Source of the DNA: Taudactylus pleione
Lineage: Eukaryota > Chordata > Amphibia > Anura > Myobatrachidae
NCBI GenBank assembly: GCA_031769625.1
Contig: JAUIMM010000550.1
Location: 3,224,001-3,288,000, forward strand
Direction: 5' to 3'
Length of the DNA: 64,000 nt
This document shows, one piece after another, positions 9,942-20,190 of the stretch (positions within the stretch are counted from its first letter, which is position 1; each line of letters starts with the position of its first letter). The position numbers and the translations under genes are program-made. The notes under the pieces were generated by a model that saw only the letters and a list, made by a program, of their open reading frames with translations, did no database searches and was not told where the DNA came from.

Positions 9942-11484
9942 CTATTCCCCTTTTATGTATTCCCTTTCTGCATCCACACACCGCTGCATCCTTAATTTCC
10001 ATTGGATGAAGCTGTGCTTATCTGTCAGCTGTCTCAACACAGCCAACGTTTTCTTCTTTACCTTAGTAACTGATGCAAAACAGGTTCCCTTGAGTACAGA
10101 TTTGACTTTAGGGAAAAGAAAGAAGTCACATGGTGCAAAGTCTGGCGAGTATGGAGGGTGTTCTAGCACTCCAATCTCCCAAAAACTGCTTCACAATGAG
10201 AGCTGTGTGAGCTGGTGCATTTTCCTGATGAAGGATGAAACCATTTTCCACAACTCTTGCCTCTTTTTTTGATTCTTTCCTGCGTGTTGCTAGAACATTT
10301 TTATAGTAATGTTGATTCACTGTTGCGACTTCAGGTACCCAGTCTTCCAAAATAACACCCCTGGGGGTCTATTCATCATCACTTATTTTTCACAAAAGCA
10401 TGTGTAAATTAACATTTTCACATACTTTTGTAAAAAAATAAGTGTCAGGGTTATTCACCAAGTTCCGAAAAAGCATTTTTTTCTAACTTGATGATGTTAC
10501 TGAACGCCGCTTTCAAATGGCGTTCAGCCCCGGAAACCCACACGGTGGTGGGCTGATGATCGGACACCCAAGAGGAAGGGGTTGAGGATGTGCCGCATCA
10601 GCACCTGCGGGTGAGGGTGGGTGGAGGGCCGACCACATTGGACACCCATGGGGGGGCCACATCGGACTCTGCTGGCCGCAGAGGCAGCTTTACAAGGATG
10701 GGGGAGGGTAAAAGACACATGCAGGGTTAGTTGGACCTGGCAGGGAAGGCATATAGGTGGGGGTTCAGTCTCTGTTCCCAGCCTGTCTTCATGTGCAGCT
10801 TGAAGACAGGCAGTGAAAAGTTTCTCGCTTACGAAAAACTGCTTCGTAGAAATGGCAGTTTTTCTGAAGTGATAGTTTAGGACAGGAGACATGATAAATG
10901 CCTCCTAAACTGTGTTTGAACTCGCAGCAAGTTGAAATCATAATTATCACAAGTGATATTCATGTTTTGATGAATAGGCCCCTCGATATCAAAGAAAACA
11001 CTTAACATGGCTTTGAATTTGCTTTGACGTGCTTTCTTCATTCTTGGTAATGATGGTGTTTTCCAGTGCATGAACTGACGTTTTGTCTCAGGATCGTACT
11101 GGAAGAACCATGTTTCGTCACAGGTAATAACTAAATTATCTTTCTGCTTGGCAGTGAGAAGCCTTGGAACCATCTTAACACAAACTTTTGTCATGTTAAT
11201 TTCTTGATGCAAAACTTGCCTAACAGTTTCTTTGTCCATTTCTTTACCATTTCTTCTATCATTCGGATGCTGAGTTGATGGTCAATTCGAAAAATTTTCT
11301 AATTGTTTTCCTCATTTTCATTTGTTTGTGATGTGCAAGGCCTTCCGGGACGTTCATCATCTTTGACAGCCTCACAGCCATCACTAAATCTTTTTTGCCA
11401 CTCAAACACATGTGCACATGACATACACTCTGCCTGGTAAGCCTCGGTAAGCATACGGAAAGATTCGCTGGAAGTTTTGTTCAA
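9942..11484 (-). pseudogene. mariner transposase, interrupted
   Basis: Read on the minus strand, the N-terminal part (11299-11484) has the mariner signature of SFRMLTEAYQ, then VFEWQKRF and DDERPGRP. The middle part (10983-11239) carries KMVPRLLT, the first catalytic Asp in TCDETWFFQYDPETKRQ, and ends at FFDIEG. After the inserted MITE it resumes (10126-10350) at EDWVPEV and has HQENAPAH, where the family has Asp; the codon at 10222-10224 is Glu, so the second catalytic residue is altered. The C-terminal part (9942-10169) keeps YSPDFAPCDFFLFPK with the third Asp. Several frame changes are present, so it is inactive. Confidence 0.85.
10364..10982. mobile_element. MITE inserted in the mariner transposase
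   Basis: The ends GGGGTCTATTCATCATCACTT-like and TTTTGATGAATAGGCCCC mirror each other and match the 3106-3500 family. The flanking trinucleotides CTG and CTC suggest a mutated 3-bp duplication. Additional foldback segments occur inside (AAGTGATATTCAT against the left arm). It lies inside the mariner transposase frame and so is younger than it. Confidence 0.75.
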
Positions 11485-11490
11485 TTTAGC

Positions 11491-12448
11491 TAAAAAATGA
11501 AAGTTAAGTTAAGCTGATTGGTTTATACTATCTCTCTTCACTTTTTATCTCTCGAAGATTTCCTACATCTCCCTGATGGGGAAGTTAATTAGTATTTGTA
11601 GTTTTAGAGAAGGCACTATCCATTATCCTATATTTATGGTGCTCTGTTTATATGGCAAAAGGGAGCTGTTAATCCACACCAAAATCTCACAATGCTGTTT
11701 TTCAGTATTATGCACAGTAATAGTAATAGATTATATGCCGCCCCACTTTCTTGTTTATTTATAGTTATTGGATAACATATAAGGCTTCATCAAGTACCTG
11801 CTTTGGTATGCAGTGTTTGCACATTGCTCCATTCACTCCAGGGCCCTTTGTAGCAGAGGTGTGGCTTGCTTTCCTCCAAACGTACTCGCACTGTCACAGA
11901 GTAATTAGTGCCAGGATTAAGATGCACACCTAATTTGAGGACTACGTTGAGGTCATGGTTCGTTCTATAGTTGTCCCTGGGCAGTCAGAAATAACCTGTT
12001 CGAAAAAGAAAATACATATAAAATACGGTATATTTTTATTAGATTCAGTGGGTTAAATCAAGAGAAAACCTAATGAGTTAGAGGAGGCTTTGATGGAGTA
12101 CTCCTTTGGGCAGCACTATATTATATGGCTCTATAGTAGACATATCACCTTCAAAAGATATTTCAGTGTGCCAGCTAAAGAGCACTTTGGTAAGAAAGTT
12201 ATACATTATAAATTAGACTGGTGTGCAAAGCTCACAGTGTGTTAATATGTCTGTGGTGTAGAGGACAGGGCTGTCACTGACATTTGGTCAGGATGGAACT
12301 TGCCAGAGGCACCGGTCAAGGCTCAGCCACCAACAAATTTTAACCACTGGGGGCACATGACAGCTTGACTGGGAAGGCCTTTTGGTCTGCACTGGCTGTA
12401 TCACAGGGCCTCCATAATGTTGTGGCCAGGATATGCAGCACAAGTGAC
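11491..12448. other. No recognisable gene or element
   Basis: No coding or terminal structure is recognised. Open frames are short and unrelated to known families as far as I can see. Confidence 0.5.
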
Positions 12449-12623
12449 CAGTAGCATAATTAGGGTATTTGGCATGCAGGGCAAAATAAAATATGGCGTT
12501 CCAACTGCACGCACGCGTGGAAGGCACGCAAGCCAAAACAGTGGGCATGGCCACATGCCACAAGAGGCATGGTCATTGAAAAATTCCTTTCCTTTCCATA
12601 AACACCTTAATGTCCCCAGTAGT

Positions 12624-13532
12624 CAGGGTTGTCTTAACAGCAGAGTGGGCCCTGGGCAAAGCAATGCACTGGGGCCCCTACCCATCCATTCACTGGAAAA
12701 AAATTTAAATGGTCAATAAAATTAAACCCTCCTGCATGCCCATCAGACCTCCCACACATGCAGAGAGACTCTGGACCTCATTCAGAGTCGGTCGTTGCGG
12801 CCGCACAGTCGTACGCAGCCGATGTTCGCTGAACTGCGCATGTGTAAAGTTCGCAATGCGCATACGCAAACTAGCTGTTACGATAAGAAATTTCTCTCTC
12901 CTTGAACACAGCCAGGTCATTAGTTTGAGTGACAGAATGAACCATTTGTGGGAGGTAACAGGGAAAGGTGCTTGAAAACGGGGGAGTGGAGATCCGAACG
13001 CAGGCGTGCTTAATTATGTGAACGGCGTTTAATGGGAGTGCATAATTAACAAAGTATTGTCATGGCACATGTGACATGGGAGGTTTGTACACTGACTTGA
13101 TCGTAGTGCTTAAGAGAGGGTATGGTCAACCTTAAGCTCTACGAACAGCTCCGATGGATCCCGATGGTCGCGATTAATCCTTATATCCCAGTGCTGTGAT
13201 CGAGAAGGGGGTGTGATTTAGTCTTACGACCGCTTCTTACCCTCGGTCGTTCAGCTAACGATCTCATCTTAGGACCGCAATTTGTGATCGCTTCATTTGC
13301 ATATCCGGCCCCTTTCCCCTACGACCGTGCGGCCGACTCTGAATGAGGTCCTCTGTCTGAAGCTGGCAGATGAAGCGGAACTGGGACTGAGGTGAGAACT
13401 CTTCATCAGGGGGGGGGGGGAAGGTTAGACCAGAATACAGTGCACCGGCGGCTGGCTTATAAAAATGTCACAAATTTACCGACTGGCCCAGGCTGCAACC
13501 GCCCAACAAGCCCAATGGAAGAGATGGCCCTG
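12624..13532. mobile_element. hAT-like non-autonomous element, TSD CCAGTAGT
   Basis: It begins CAGGGTTGTCTTAACAG and ends GAGATGGCCCTG. The flanking octamers are CCAGTAGT (12616-12623) and CCAGAAGT (13533-13540), matching at seven of eight bases, as expected for hAT. The interior contains GTGGGCCCTGGGCAAAGC and a Harbinger-like MITE at 12773-13351. No coding capacity. Confidence 0.7.
12773..13351. mobile_element. Harbinger-like MITE, TSD TCT
   Basis: The tips GGACCTCATTCAGAGTCGG and CCGACTCTGAATGAGGTCC are inverted repeats, followed inward by GGCCGCAC/GTGCGGCC-type blocks. The 3-bp duplication TCT lies at 12770-12772 and 13352-13354. A GCATAATTAAC block recalls the other GATTCAG MITEs. It is the innermost layer of a three-level nest. 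Confidence 0.85.
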
Positions 13533-13539
13533 CCAGAAG

Positions 13540-13878
13540 TAGTGTCCTTTATGCAATTCCCCTAGTAGTAGTGCCCCTTATGCAATGCCCACTGTAGTAG
13601 TGCCCCTTATGCAATGCCCTCTAGTAATGCCCCTTATGCAATGTCCCCAGTAGCACTGCCCCATATGCATTGCCACCACTAGTGCTCCTTACACAGTGAT
13701 CCCAGTAGTGCCTCTTATGCAGTCAGTGCCCCCAGAAGTGCCCCTAATGCAGTGCCCCAGTAGAGCCCCATATACAGTGCCCACAGTAGTGCCCCTTATG
13801 CAGTGCCCCTCATTCAGTGCCCCTTATGCAGTATCCCCAGTAGTGCCACTTATACAGTGCTCACGGTAGGGTAGTGCC
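13540..13878. repeat. Minisatellite, about 28-30 bp unit
   Basis: About ten degenerate copies of AGTAGTGCCCCTTATGCAGT plus GCCCCC. It is the reverse complement of the array in the 25119-26410 element. Confidence 0.85.
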
Positions 13879-14145
13879 CAGGGCAGGACTGGCCATCTGG
13901 CAGTTCAAGCAAATGCTAGAAGGGCAGATTCCAAGATGGGCCGGTCTGGCTGCTGAGATGCCCAGCCATTGGCTGAACATATCTCCCTAACAAGTGAACC
14001 ATTTGTGATTAAATCAAATACAAAAATCCCTCAGAAAATGGCCACCGAGGTGGGCTCTAGTATCTGAAAAGCAGCATATGTTTGGTTGGATGCAGAGCTA
14101 TTGCTGCCCATCACAGGTACTAGGCGATCACAAGAGCACCAACAA
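13879..14145. mobile_element. hAT-like tip and remnant
   Basis: The sequence starts CAGGGCAGGACTGGCCATC, a typical hAT-like MITE tip that abruptly ends the preceding minisatellite. The other end is not found. Confidence 0.4.
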
Positions 14146-14149
14146 CCCC

Positions 14150-14370
14150 CCGCAATCACAACAGCCCCCCTCTGTGGGTGCCCCCTCCCACGATCACAAC
14201 AGGCCCCCCTCACGGGTGCCCCGCCTCGTGATCACAACAGACACCCCCTCCCCTCCTGCGATCATAACAGCTGTCCCCACGGGTGCCCCCCCTCCCGTGA
14301 TCACACCAGCCCCTCCAATGGGTGCTCCCCCATAACAGGAGCACCTCCACCCGATGATCACCGCAGCACC
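14150..14370. repeat. C-rich minisatellite, about 35-38 bp unit
   Basis: Repeats of GATCACAACAGCCCCCCTC followed by GGGTGCCCC, five or six degenerate copies. The overlapping proline-rich open frames are by-products of this repeat. Confidence 0.75.
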
Positions 14371-14410
14371 AACCTGCGGGCAGTTGGAACCCCCTTGCAG
14401 TGCTTAGTTG

Positions 14411-14477
14411 TGTGTGTATATATGTTTATATATATGTATGTATATATGTGTATATGTGTATATATATGTATATATAT
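14411..14477. repeat. TA/TG microsatellite
   Basis: An alternating TG/TA tract directly abutting the left end of hAT copy H1. Confidence 0.95.
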
Positions 14478-14989
14478 TAGGGGTGAGCGGGTTCGGATTT
14501 CTGAAATCCGAACCCCCCCGAGCCCCCCCCGATCCGAGGCCGATCCGAGTCAGGCTCGACTTTGCCCGCCTGACTCGGATCTGGAATCGAGGCAAAACGT
14601 CATCATCCCGCCTTCCGGGTCTCGCGGGTTTTGGATCCAATATAAGGTACCCGCGTTGGCGCCATTTTCTCACTTGGCTGTGGACAGTGAAGAGGGAGGG
14701 TGGGAGTTAGGGCTGGCTGGGCTGTGTAGTGTAGTGTAGTGTAGTGCAGTGTAGTTTTGTGCTGTGCGGTGCTGTGCTGCGCTGTGCTGCTATTGTCCAT
14801 AGGGGCTGTGTCCACTCCTTCAAAGTCCATAGGGGCTGGCTGGACTGTGTTGTGCAGTCAGTTGTCCAAAGGGGCTGTGTCCACTCCAAAGTCCTGTGCA
14901 GTGTCCCAGCCCTAAAGGGGTGCTGTAGTGTTGTCCGGGGGGTGCTCTGTCCATCAGGGGTGCTCCCCCCAAGTGCAAAAATATATATA

Positions 14990-15330
14990 TTTTTTCTGTG
15001 TTTGTGAATTGTGTGCACTGTGGCTGCACGTGCATCAACAAAGGAGCAGCACCAAGCGTGCGCCTGTGTCCCATTAGTAAAGGGCCAGCTGGCTTGCCCG
15101 TTAAAGGGTGCTGTAACCCCCAAAGTACACTCCAAACAAAAAATATATATATTTTCTGTGTTTGTGAATTGTGTGCGCAGTAGCCGCACGTGCATCACAA
15201 AGTAGTGCCAAGCATGTCCCTGTGTCATAAGTAAAGGGCCGGCTGGCTTGACCGTTAAAGGGTCCTGTAACCCCCAAAGGGCACTCCAAACAAAATATAA
15301 AAATATTTTCTGTGTTTGTGTGCCCCTTAG
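14990..15330 (+). repeat. H1 leader tandem units
   Basis: Two and a partial copy of the ~150-160 bp leader unit (TTCTGTGTTTGTGAATTGTG, then GCCGCACGTGCATC). This is far fewer than in H3 or H5. Confidence 0.85.
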
Positions 15331-15357
15331 CCGCACGGATATATCAATATAACTTAA

Positions 15358-18300
15358 ATGGAGGACCAAACTTTCTCCGATAAAAATAAAATAGGGAAAG
15401 ATCAAGAACCACTTCCTCCTAGTGCTGAAGCTGCTGCCACTAGTCATGACATAGACGATAACATGCCATCAACGTCGTCTGCCAAGGCCGATGCCCAATG
15501 TCATAGTAGAGGGCACATACAATCCCAAATGACAAAGTTCAGGAAAATGACTTTAAAAAAACATTTAAATCATCTGAAGAGAAACGTAAACTTGCCAATA
15601 TGCCATTTACGACACGGAGTGGCAAGGTCTTTCCCTTTCATGACTAGTGGTTCAGCTTCAAATGACGATGGAAGCCCTCCTCCCACTAAAAAAATCAAAC
15701 GAGTTAAGCTTGCAAAAGCACAGCGAAGAACTGTGCGTTCTAAGGAGATATCAAAAATCCCCAAGGAGAGTCCAAGTGTGGTGGCGGTTGCTATGCCTGA
15801 CCTTCCCAGCACTGGACCGGAAGAGGTGGCTCTTTCCACTATTTGCACGCCCCCTGCAAGTGCTGAAAGGAGCACCCGCAGTCCACTTGCTGATATGCAA
15901 ATTGAAGATGTCACTGTTGAAGTACAACAGGATGAGGATACTGGTGTAGCTGGTGCTGAGGAGGAAGTTGGAGAGGAGGATTCTGATGGTGATGTGGTTT
16001 GTTTAAATCAGGCTCCGGGTGAGACAGTTGTTGTCCGTGGGATGAAAAAGCCCATCATGCCTGGGCAGAAGACCAAACATTCCACCTCTTTGGTCTGGCA
16101 ATATTTCTATCCAAATCCGGACAACAACTGTCTTGCCATATGTACCATATGTAAAGGTGAAATAAGTAGGGGTAGGGACTTTAACCATCTAGGAACATCC
16201 TCCCTTATACAGCACCTGCAGCGCGTTCATAAAAAGTTACTGTCAAGTTCATAAACTTTGGCTAAGACCGTAAGCAGTCCAGGGACACCTAAATCCTGTT
16301 GTCCTGTTGTATCCAAGCGCCTACAAACCACACCATCAACTCCCTCATCGTCAATTTCCTCCTTAGTCAGGATCGGAAGTAGTCCTGCAGGCCATGTCAC
16401 TGGCATGACTGACTCTCTTATCCGGATTCCTCCGGAGGATCCTGCATTGCTACGCCTCCTGCTGCCGCTGCTGCTGTTGCTGCTGCTGGGAGTCGTTCAT
16501 CATCCCAGAGAGGAAGTAGGAACACCACTACTTTTACTAAACAATTGACACTCCAACAGTCCTTAGCGAGGAGGATGAAGTACGACAGCAGTCATCCTGA
16601 AGCAAAACGTATAACTGAGGCCTTGACTGCTATGTTGGTGTTAGACGTGCGTCCGGTATCCGCTATTAGTGCAGTGGGATTTAGACAATTGATGGAGGTA
16701 GTGTGTCCCCGGTTCCAAATCCCGTCTAGATTCCACTTCACTAGGCAGGCGATACCGAGACTGTACAGAAACGTCAGAAAAAGTGTCCTCAGTGTCCTGA
16801 AAAATACCCAATGTCCACTTAACCACGGACATGTGGACATGTTTAACAGGGCAGACTAAGGACTATATGACTGTGACAGCCCACTGGGTAGATGTATCAC
16901 CTTACGCAGCAACAGCAGCAGCATCACCAGTAGCAGCATCTCAGAAACGCCAGCTCATTCCAAGACAGGCTACGCTGTGTATCACCGGTTTCAGTAAGAG
17001 GCACACCGCCGACAACCTCTTAGAGAAACTGAGGGAAATCATCGCCCAGTGACTTGCCCCACTTAGACTCTCCTGGGGATTTGTGATATCTGACAATGCC
17101 ACCAATATTGTGCGGGCATTACATCTGGGCAAATTCCAGCACGTCCCATGTTTTGCTCACACAATAAACTTGGTGGTGCATAATTTTCTGAAAAGCGACA
17201 GGGGAGTGCAGGAGACGCTTTGGGTGGCCCGAAAATTTTTTGGCCACTTTCGCCATTCAGCAACTGCGTGCTGAAGACTGGAGCGCCAGCAAACACTCTT
17301 GAACCTGCCCTGCCATCACCTGAAGCAAGAGGTTGTGATGCGGTGGAACTCAACCCTCTATATGCTTCAGAGGATGGAGGAGCAGCAAAAGGCCATTCAA
17401 GCCTATACATCCACCTATGACATAGGCAAAGGAGGGGGTATGCACCTGACTCAAGCGCAGTGGAGAATGATTTCCGTGTTGTGCAAGGTTCTCCAGCCCT
17501 TCGAACTTGCCACACGTGAGGTCAGTTCAGACACTGCCAGCTTGAGTCTGGTCATTCCCCTCATCAGGCTTTTGCAGAAGCAGCTGGAGAAAGTGAAGGA
17601 GGAGCTAAGACGGAGCGATTCCGCTCGGCATGTGGGACTTGTGGATGAAGCCCTTCATTCGCTTTGCCAGGATTCCAGGGTGGTCAATCTGTTGAAATCA
17701 GACCACTAAATTTTGGCCACCGTGCTCGTTCCTAGGTTTAAAGCCTATGTGGTGTCTCTCTTTCTGGCCGACACAAGCCTGCAGAGGTGCAAAGACCTTC
17801 TGGTGAAAACACTGTCAGCTGAAGTGGAATGTGCCACGTCAACAGCTCCTTCTTCATTTTCTCCCGCAACTGGGGCTGCCAGGAAAAAACTTAGGTATCC
17901 TAAACAACCTGCTGGTGGTGATGCAGGGCAGGTAGGACCAAGTTTGGACATCTGGTCCGGACTGAAGGACCTGGCAACAATTTCTGACATGTCTACTGTC
18001 ACTACATATGATACTGTCACCATTGACAGAATGGTGGAGGATTACATCAGTGACAGCATCCAAGTAGGCATGTCAGACAGTCCATACCTGTACTGGTAGG
18101 AAAAAGAGGCAATTTGGAGGCCCCTGTACAAACTGGCTCTGTTTTACCAGAGTTGCCCCCCCTCCAGTGTGTACTCCGAAAGAGTGTTTAGTGCAGCCGG
18201 GAACCTTGTCAGCGAAAGCCGTAGGAGGTTGCTTCCACAAAATGAGGAGAAGATGATGTTCATAAAAATGAATTATCAACTCTTCCAGGGAGACCAGCCT

Positions 18301-18441
18301 CCAGAACATACAGAGGGACCTGTGGTGGTGGATTCCAGCGGGGACAAGTTAATACTCTGTGAGGATGAGGATGTACACAACACTAAAGAGGGTGAGGAAT
18401 CGGTGGATGAGGAGGATGAGCATGACATCTTGCCTCCGTAG
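15358..18441 (+). pseudogene. hAT transposase of H1, multiply broken
   Basis: This is the same protein as the intact H3 copy. The N-terminal part with the BED finger runs 15358-16254 and stops at TAA 16252-16254 where H3 has Glu. Further damage: a one-base loss near 16424, a deletion of about a dozen bases near 16806, a Trp-to-TGA stop near 17050, an Arg CGA-to-TGA stop near 17272, a Tyr-to-TAA stop near 17707 and a Gln-to-TAG stop near 18097. The second catalytic region (SDNATNIVRAL) and the C-terminal dimerisation motif (SERVFSAAGN) are still readable. CpG-type decay and several independent hits suggest a copy dead for some time. Confidence 0.9.
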
Positions 18442-19073
18442 AGCCAGTTTGTGCAGGGACAGATTAATTGCCAGCTTGTTTTGTGGGGGCCCAAACGAAC
18501 CAATCATTTCAGCCACAGTTGTGTGGCAGACCCTGGCGCTGAAATGATTGCTTTGTTAAAGTGTGCATGTCCTGTTTATACAACATAAGGGTGGGTGGGA
18601 GGGAGGGCCCAAGGACAATTCCATCTTGTACCTCTTTTTTTTCTTTGCATTATGTACTGTTTGGGGCCTAGTTTTTCAAACTGCCATCCTGTCTGCCACT
18701 GCAGTGTCACTCCTAGATGGGCCACGTGTTTGTGCCGCTCACTCGTGTCGCTTAGCATAGTCATCCAGCTACCTCGGTGCAACCTTTTGGACATAAAAAC
18801 ACAATTGTGAGGTATGAGGTGTTCAGAATAGACTGCAAATTAGTGGAAATTAAGGTTTTTGAGGTTAATAATAGCATAGGAGCAGAAAAATCAACACATT
18901 CTGTGATTTTAGCTGTTTTTATGCTTTTTTTAAAAAAAATACAGATCCAAAATACAAAACCCAGAACCCAAAACACCGAAGGGTGGTTTTCGCAAAACCA
19001 ATCCAGATCCAAAACACGAAGAAAGATCCAGATCCAAAACCAAAACACAAAAAGTGGCCGGTGCACACCCCTA

Positions 19074-19111
<38 letters not shown>
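19074..19111. repeat. (TG)n/(TA)n microsatellite
   Basis: A dinucleotide run between the right end of H1 and the gypsy LTR, including about a dozen TG units. Confidence 0.95.
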
Positions 19112-19716
19112 TGTGACACAGTTAGGTTAGGGGGTCCCTCTCCTGGGTAGAGGACTCCTTCCTTACACACACACACAGCAGCAGGGAAGCAGCACACCAG
19201 TCTGGATGCAAGTACAAGCTGGTCAGCGCCAGTCTTTATTGTACAATGACAGAAATATAATGAAAACATAAATATAAATCCTAGCCCTGTCGGGGCACTA
19301 ACTTCACAGGTAGTTCCCTCACTACCAGAAACTGGCAGGGCCTAATGCCCTCGCCAGCAACAAAGCACAGCACAGTACTCACAAATAGGTTTTTCAAGTG
19401 TCTCTGAGCAAAACTCCCTGCCTGCTCTCCCAGGTGAGACCCTCAGCCCTAAACACACTAGGCTTATATTGGCCACTCTTAGGTGGAAAACTAACAAGCC
19501 TGTTACCAGGCTGCGAGAATCAAAACCTGGAGTGGCCGTGGGTGGAGCCCTCCCTTCCCTCTCACCCACAACCCCCAGGTCCCAAACCGGCTTTTCAAAA
19601 GCCGAAACTCAAGCCTGCTACACTGCAGACTTCCTCCTGGGGGTTTAAAACACAAAAGACAGGAATCTGGGACAAATGTACCTGCCACAGACCACTTTAC
19701 CAGTGATCCTATCACA
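19112..19716 (-). repeat. 3' LTR of the gypsy element
   Basis: In minus sense it starts TGTGATAGGATCAC and ends CTAACTGTGTCACA, 605 bp. It is the partner of 24305-24909. Confidence 0.95.
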
Positions 19717-20190
19717 TATCCCCCCCCTTTGTTTCGACCTGTGGGGCGGAACAACTGAAGCCCCCAAACAAAGAATGCATGACAACGCGTCAGCATTGGC
19801 CAGCTGGCTTCCTGGCCTGTGTTCCACTGAAAATTTAAAAGTTTGTAACGCCAAGAACCATCTTGTAATTCTCGCATTACTGTCCTTATTTTCAGACATC
19901 CACTTCAGAGGGGCATGGTCAGTGATCAATTTGAACTTTCTTCCGACCAAGTAGTACCTGAGAGCCTCTAATGCCCACTTTATGGCCAACGCCTCCTTCT
20001 CCACTGTGGCATAGTTTCTCTCATGTACATTCAACTTTCTGCTAAGATAGAAAATAGGGTGTTCCTCACCCTCCTTGTTCTGGGACAGGACCGCTCCTAT
20101 ACCTACTTCTGATGCATCGGTTTGTACTATGAATTCCCTTTCAAAATTAGGAGTCATCAGGACTGCTTGGGAACACAACGCTACTTTCAA
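19645..20190 (-). CDS. Gypsy RNase H
   Basis: 181 residues on the minus strand, overlapping the previous frame by four bases because of a one-base change. It contains EFIVQTDASEVGIGAVLSQ (first catalytic Asp), FYLSRKLNVHERNYATVEKEALA (Glu) and FKLITDHAPLKWM (Asp), then ITRWFLALQTFKF and HRPGSQLANADALS. This is the usual Ty3/gypsy RNase H, here at the C-terminus of pol because integrase lies upstream. The frame runs about 70 bases into the 3' LTR. Confidence 0.88.
   Translation of the reverse strand: MKVALCSQAVLMTPNFEREFIVQTDASEVGIGAVLSQNKEGEEHPIFYLSRKLNVHERNYATVEKEALAIKWALEALRYYLVGRKFKLITDHAPLKWMSENKDSNARITRWFLALQTFKFSVEHRPGSQLANADALSCILCLGASVVPPHRSKQRGGICDRITGKVVCGRYICPRFLSFVF
19717..19734 (-). 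other. Polypurine tract of the gypsy element
   Basis: In minus sense an AAACAAAGGGGGGG run directly precedes the 3' LTR, the normal place for plus-strand priming. Confidence 0.85.

Larger units (their letters stand above)
9868..11490 (-). mobile_element. mariner-family transposon relic
   Basis: The left tip TACGAGGATTGGCTATTAAA resembles a mariner terminal repeat. The matching right tip is not visible, so the right edge is the end of recognisable coding sequence. A MITE at 10364-10982 splits it. Confidence 0.75.
12449..13878 (-). mobile_element. hAT-like minisatellite element, truncated inverted copy
   Basis: It starts with CAGTAGCATAATTAGGG, close to the tip CAGTGGCATAACTAGGG of the 25119-26410 element. 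Blocks such as GGGCATGGCCACATGCC and CCTTTCCATAAACACCTTAA match the reverse complement of that element's right part, and its minisatellite reappears here in reverse complement at 13540-13878. A second hAT-like element (12624-13532) sits inside it. The far end is missing. Confidence 0.65.
14478..19073 (+). mobile_element. hAT element H1, inactivated full-length copy
   Basis: It begins TAGGGGTGAGCGGGTTC and ends GCCGGTGCACACCCCTA, so the terminal repeat is TAGGGGTG. Flanking octamers are ATATATAT and ATATATGT, consistent with an 8-bp duplication inside a microsatellite. It has the same organisation as H3: subterminal palindrome, TATA box, leader repeats, BED-hAT transposase and a GATCCAAAAC-rich 3' end. 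It carries only about two to three leader repeat units. Confidence 0.9.

Noticed and set aside
14086..14739. 217-residue proline-rich open frame
   Set aside because: It runs through a minisatellite, a microsatellite and the tip of H1, so it is a composite of repeats and not a gene.
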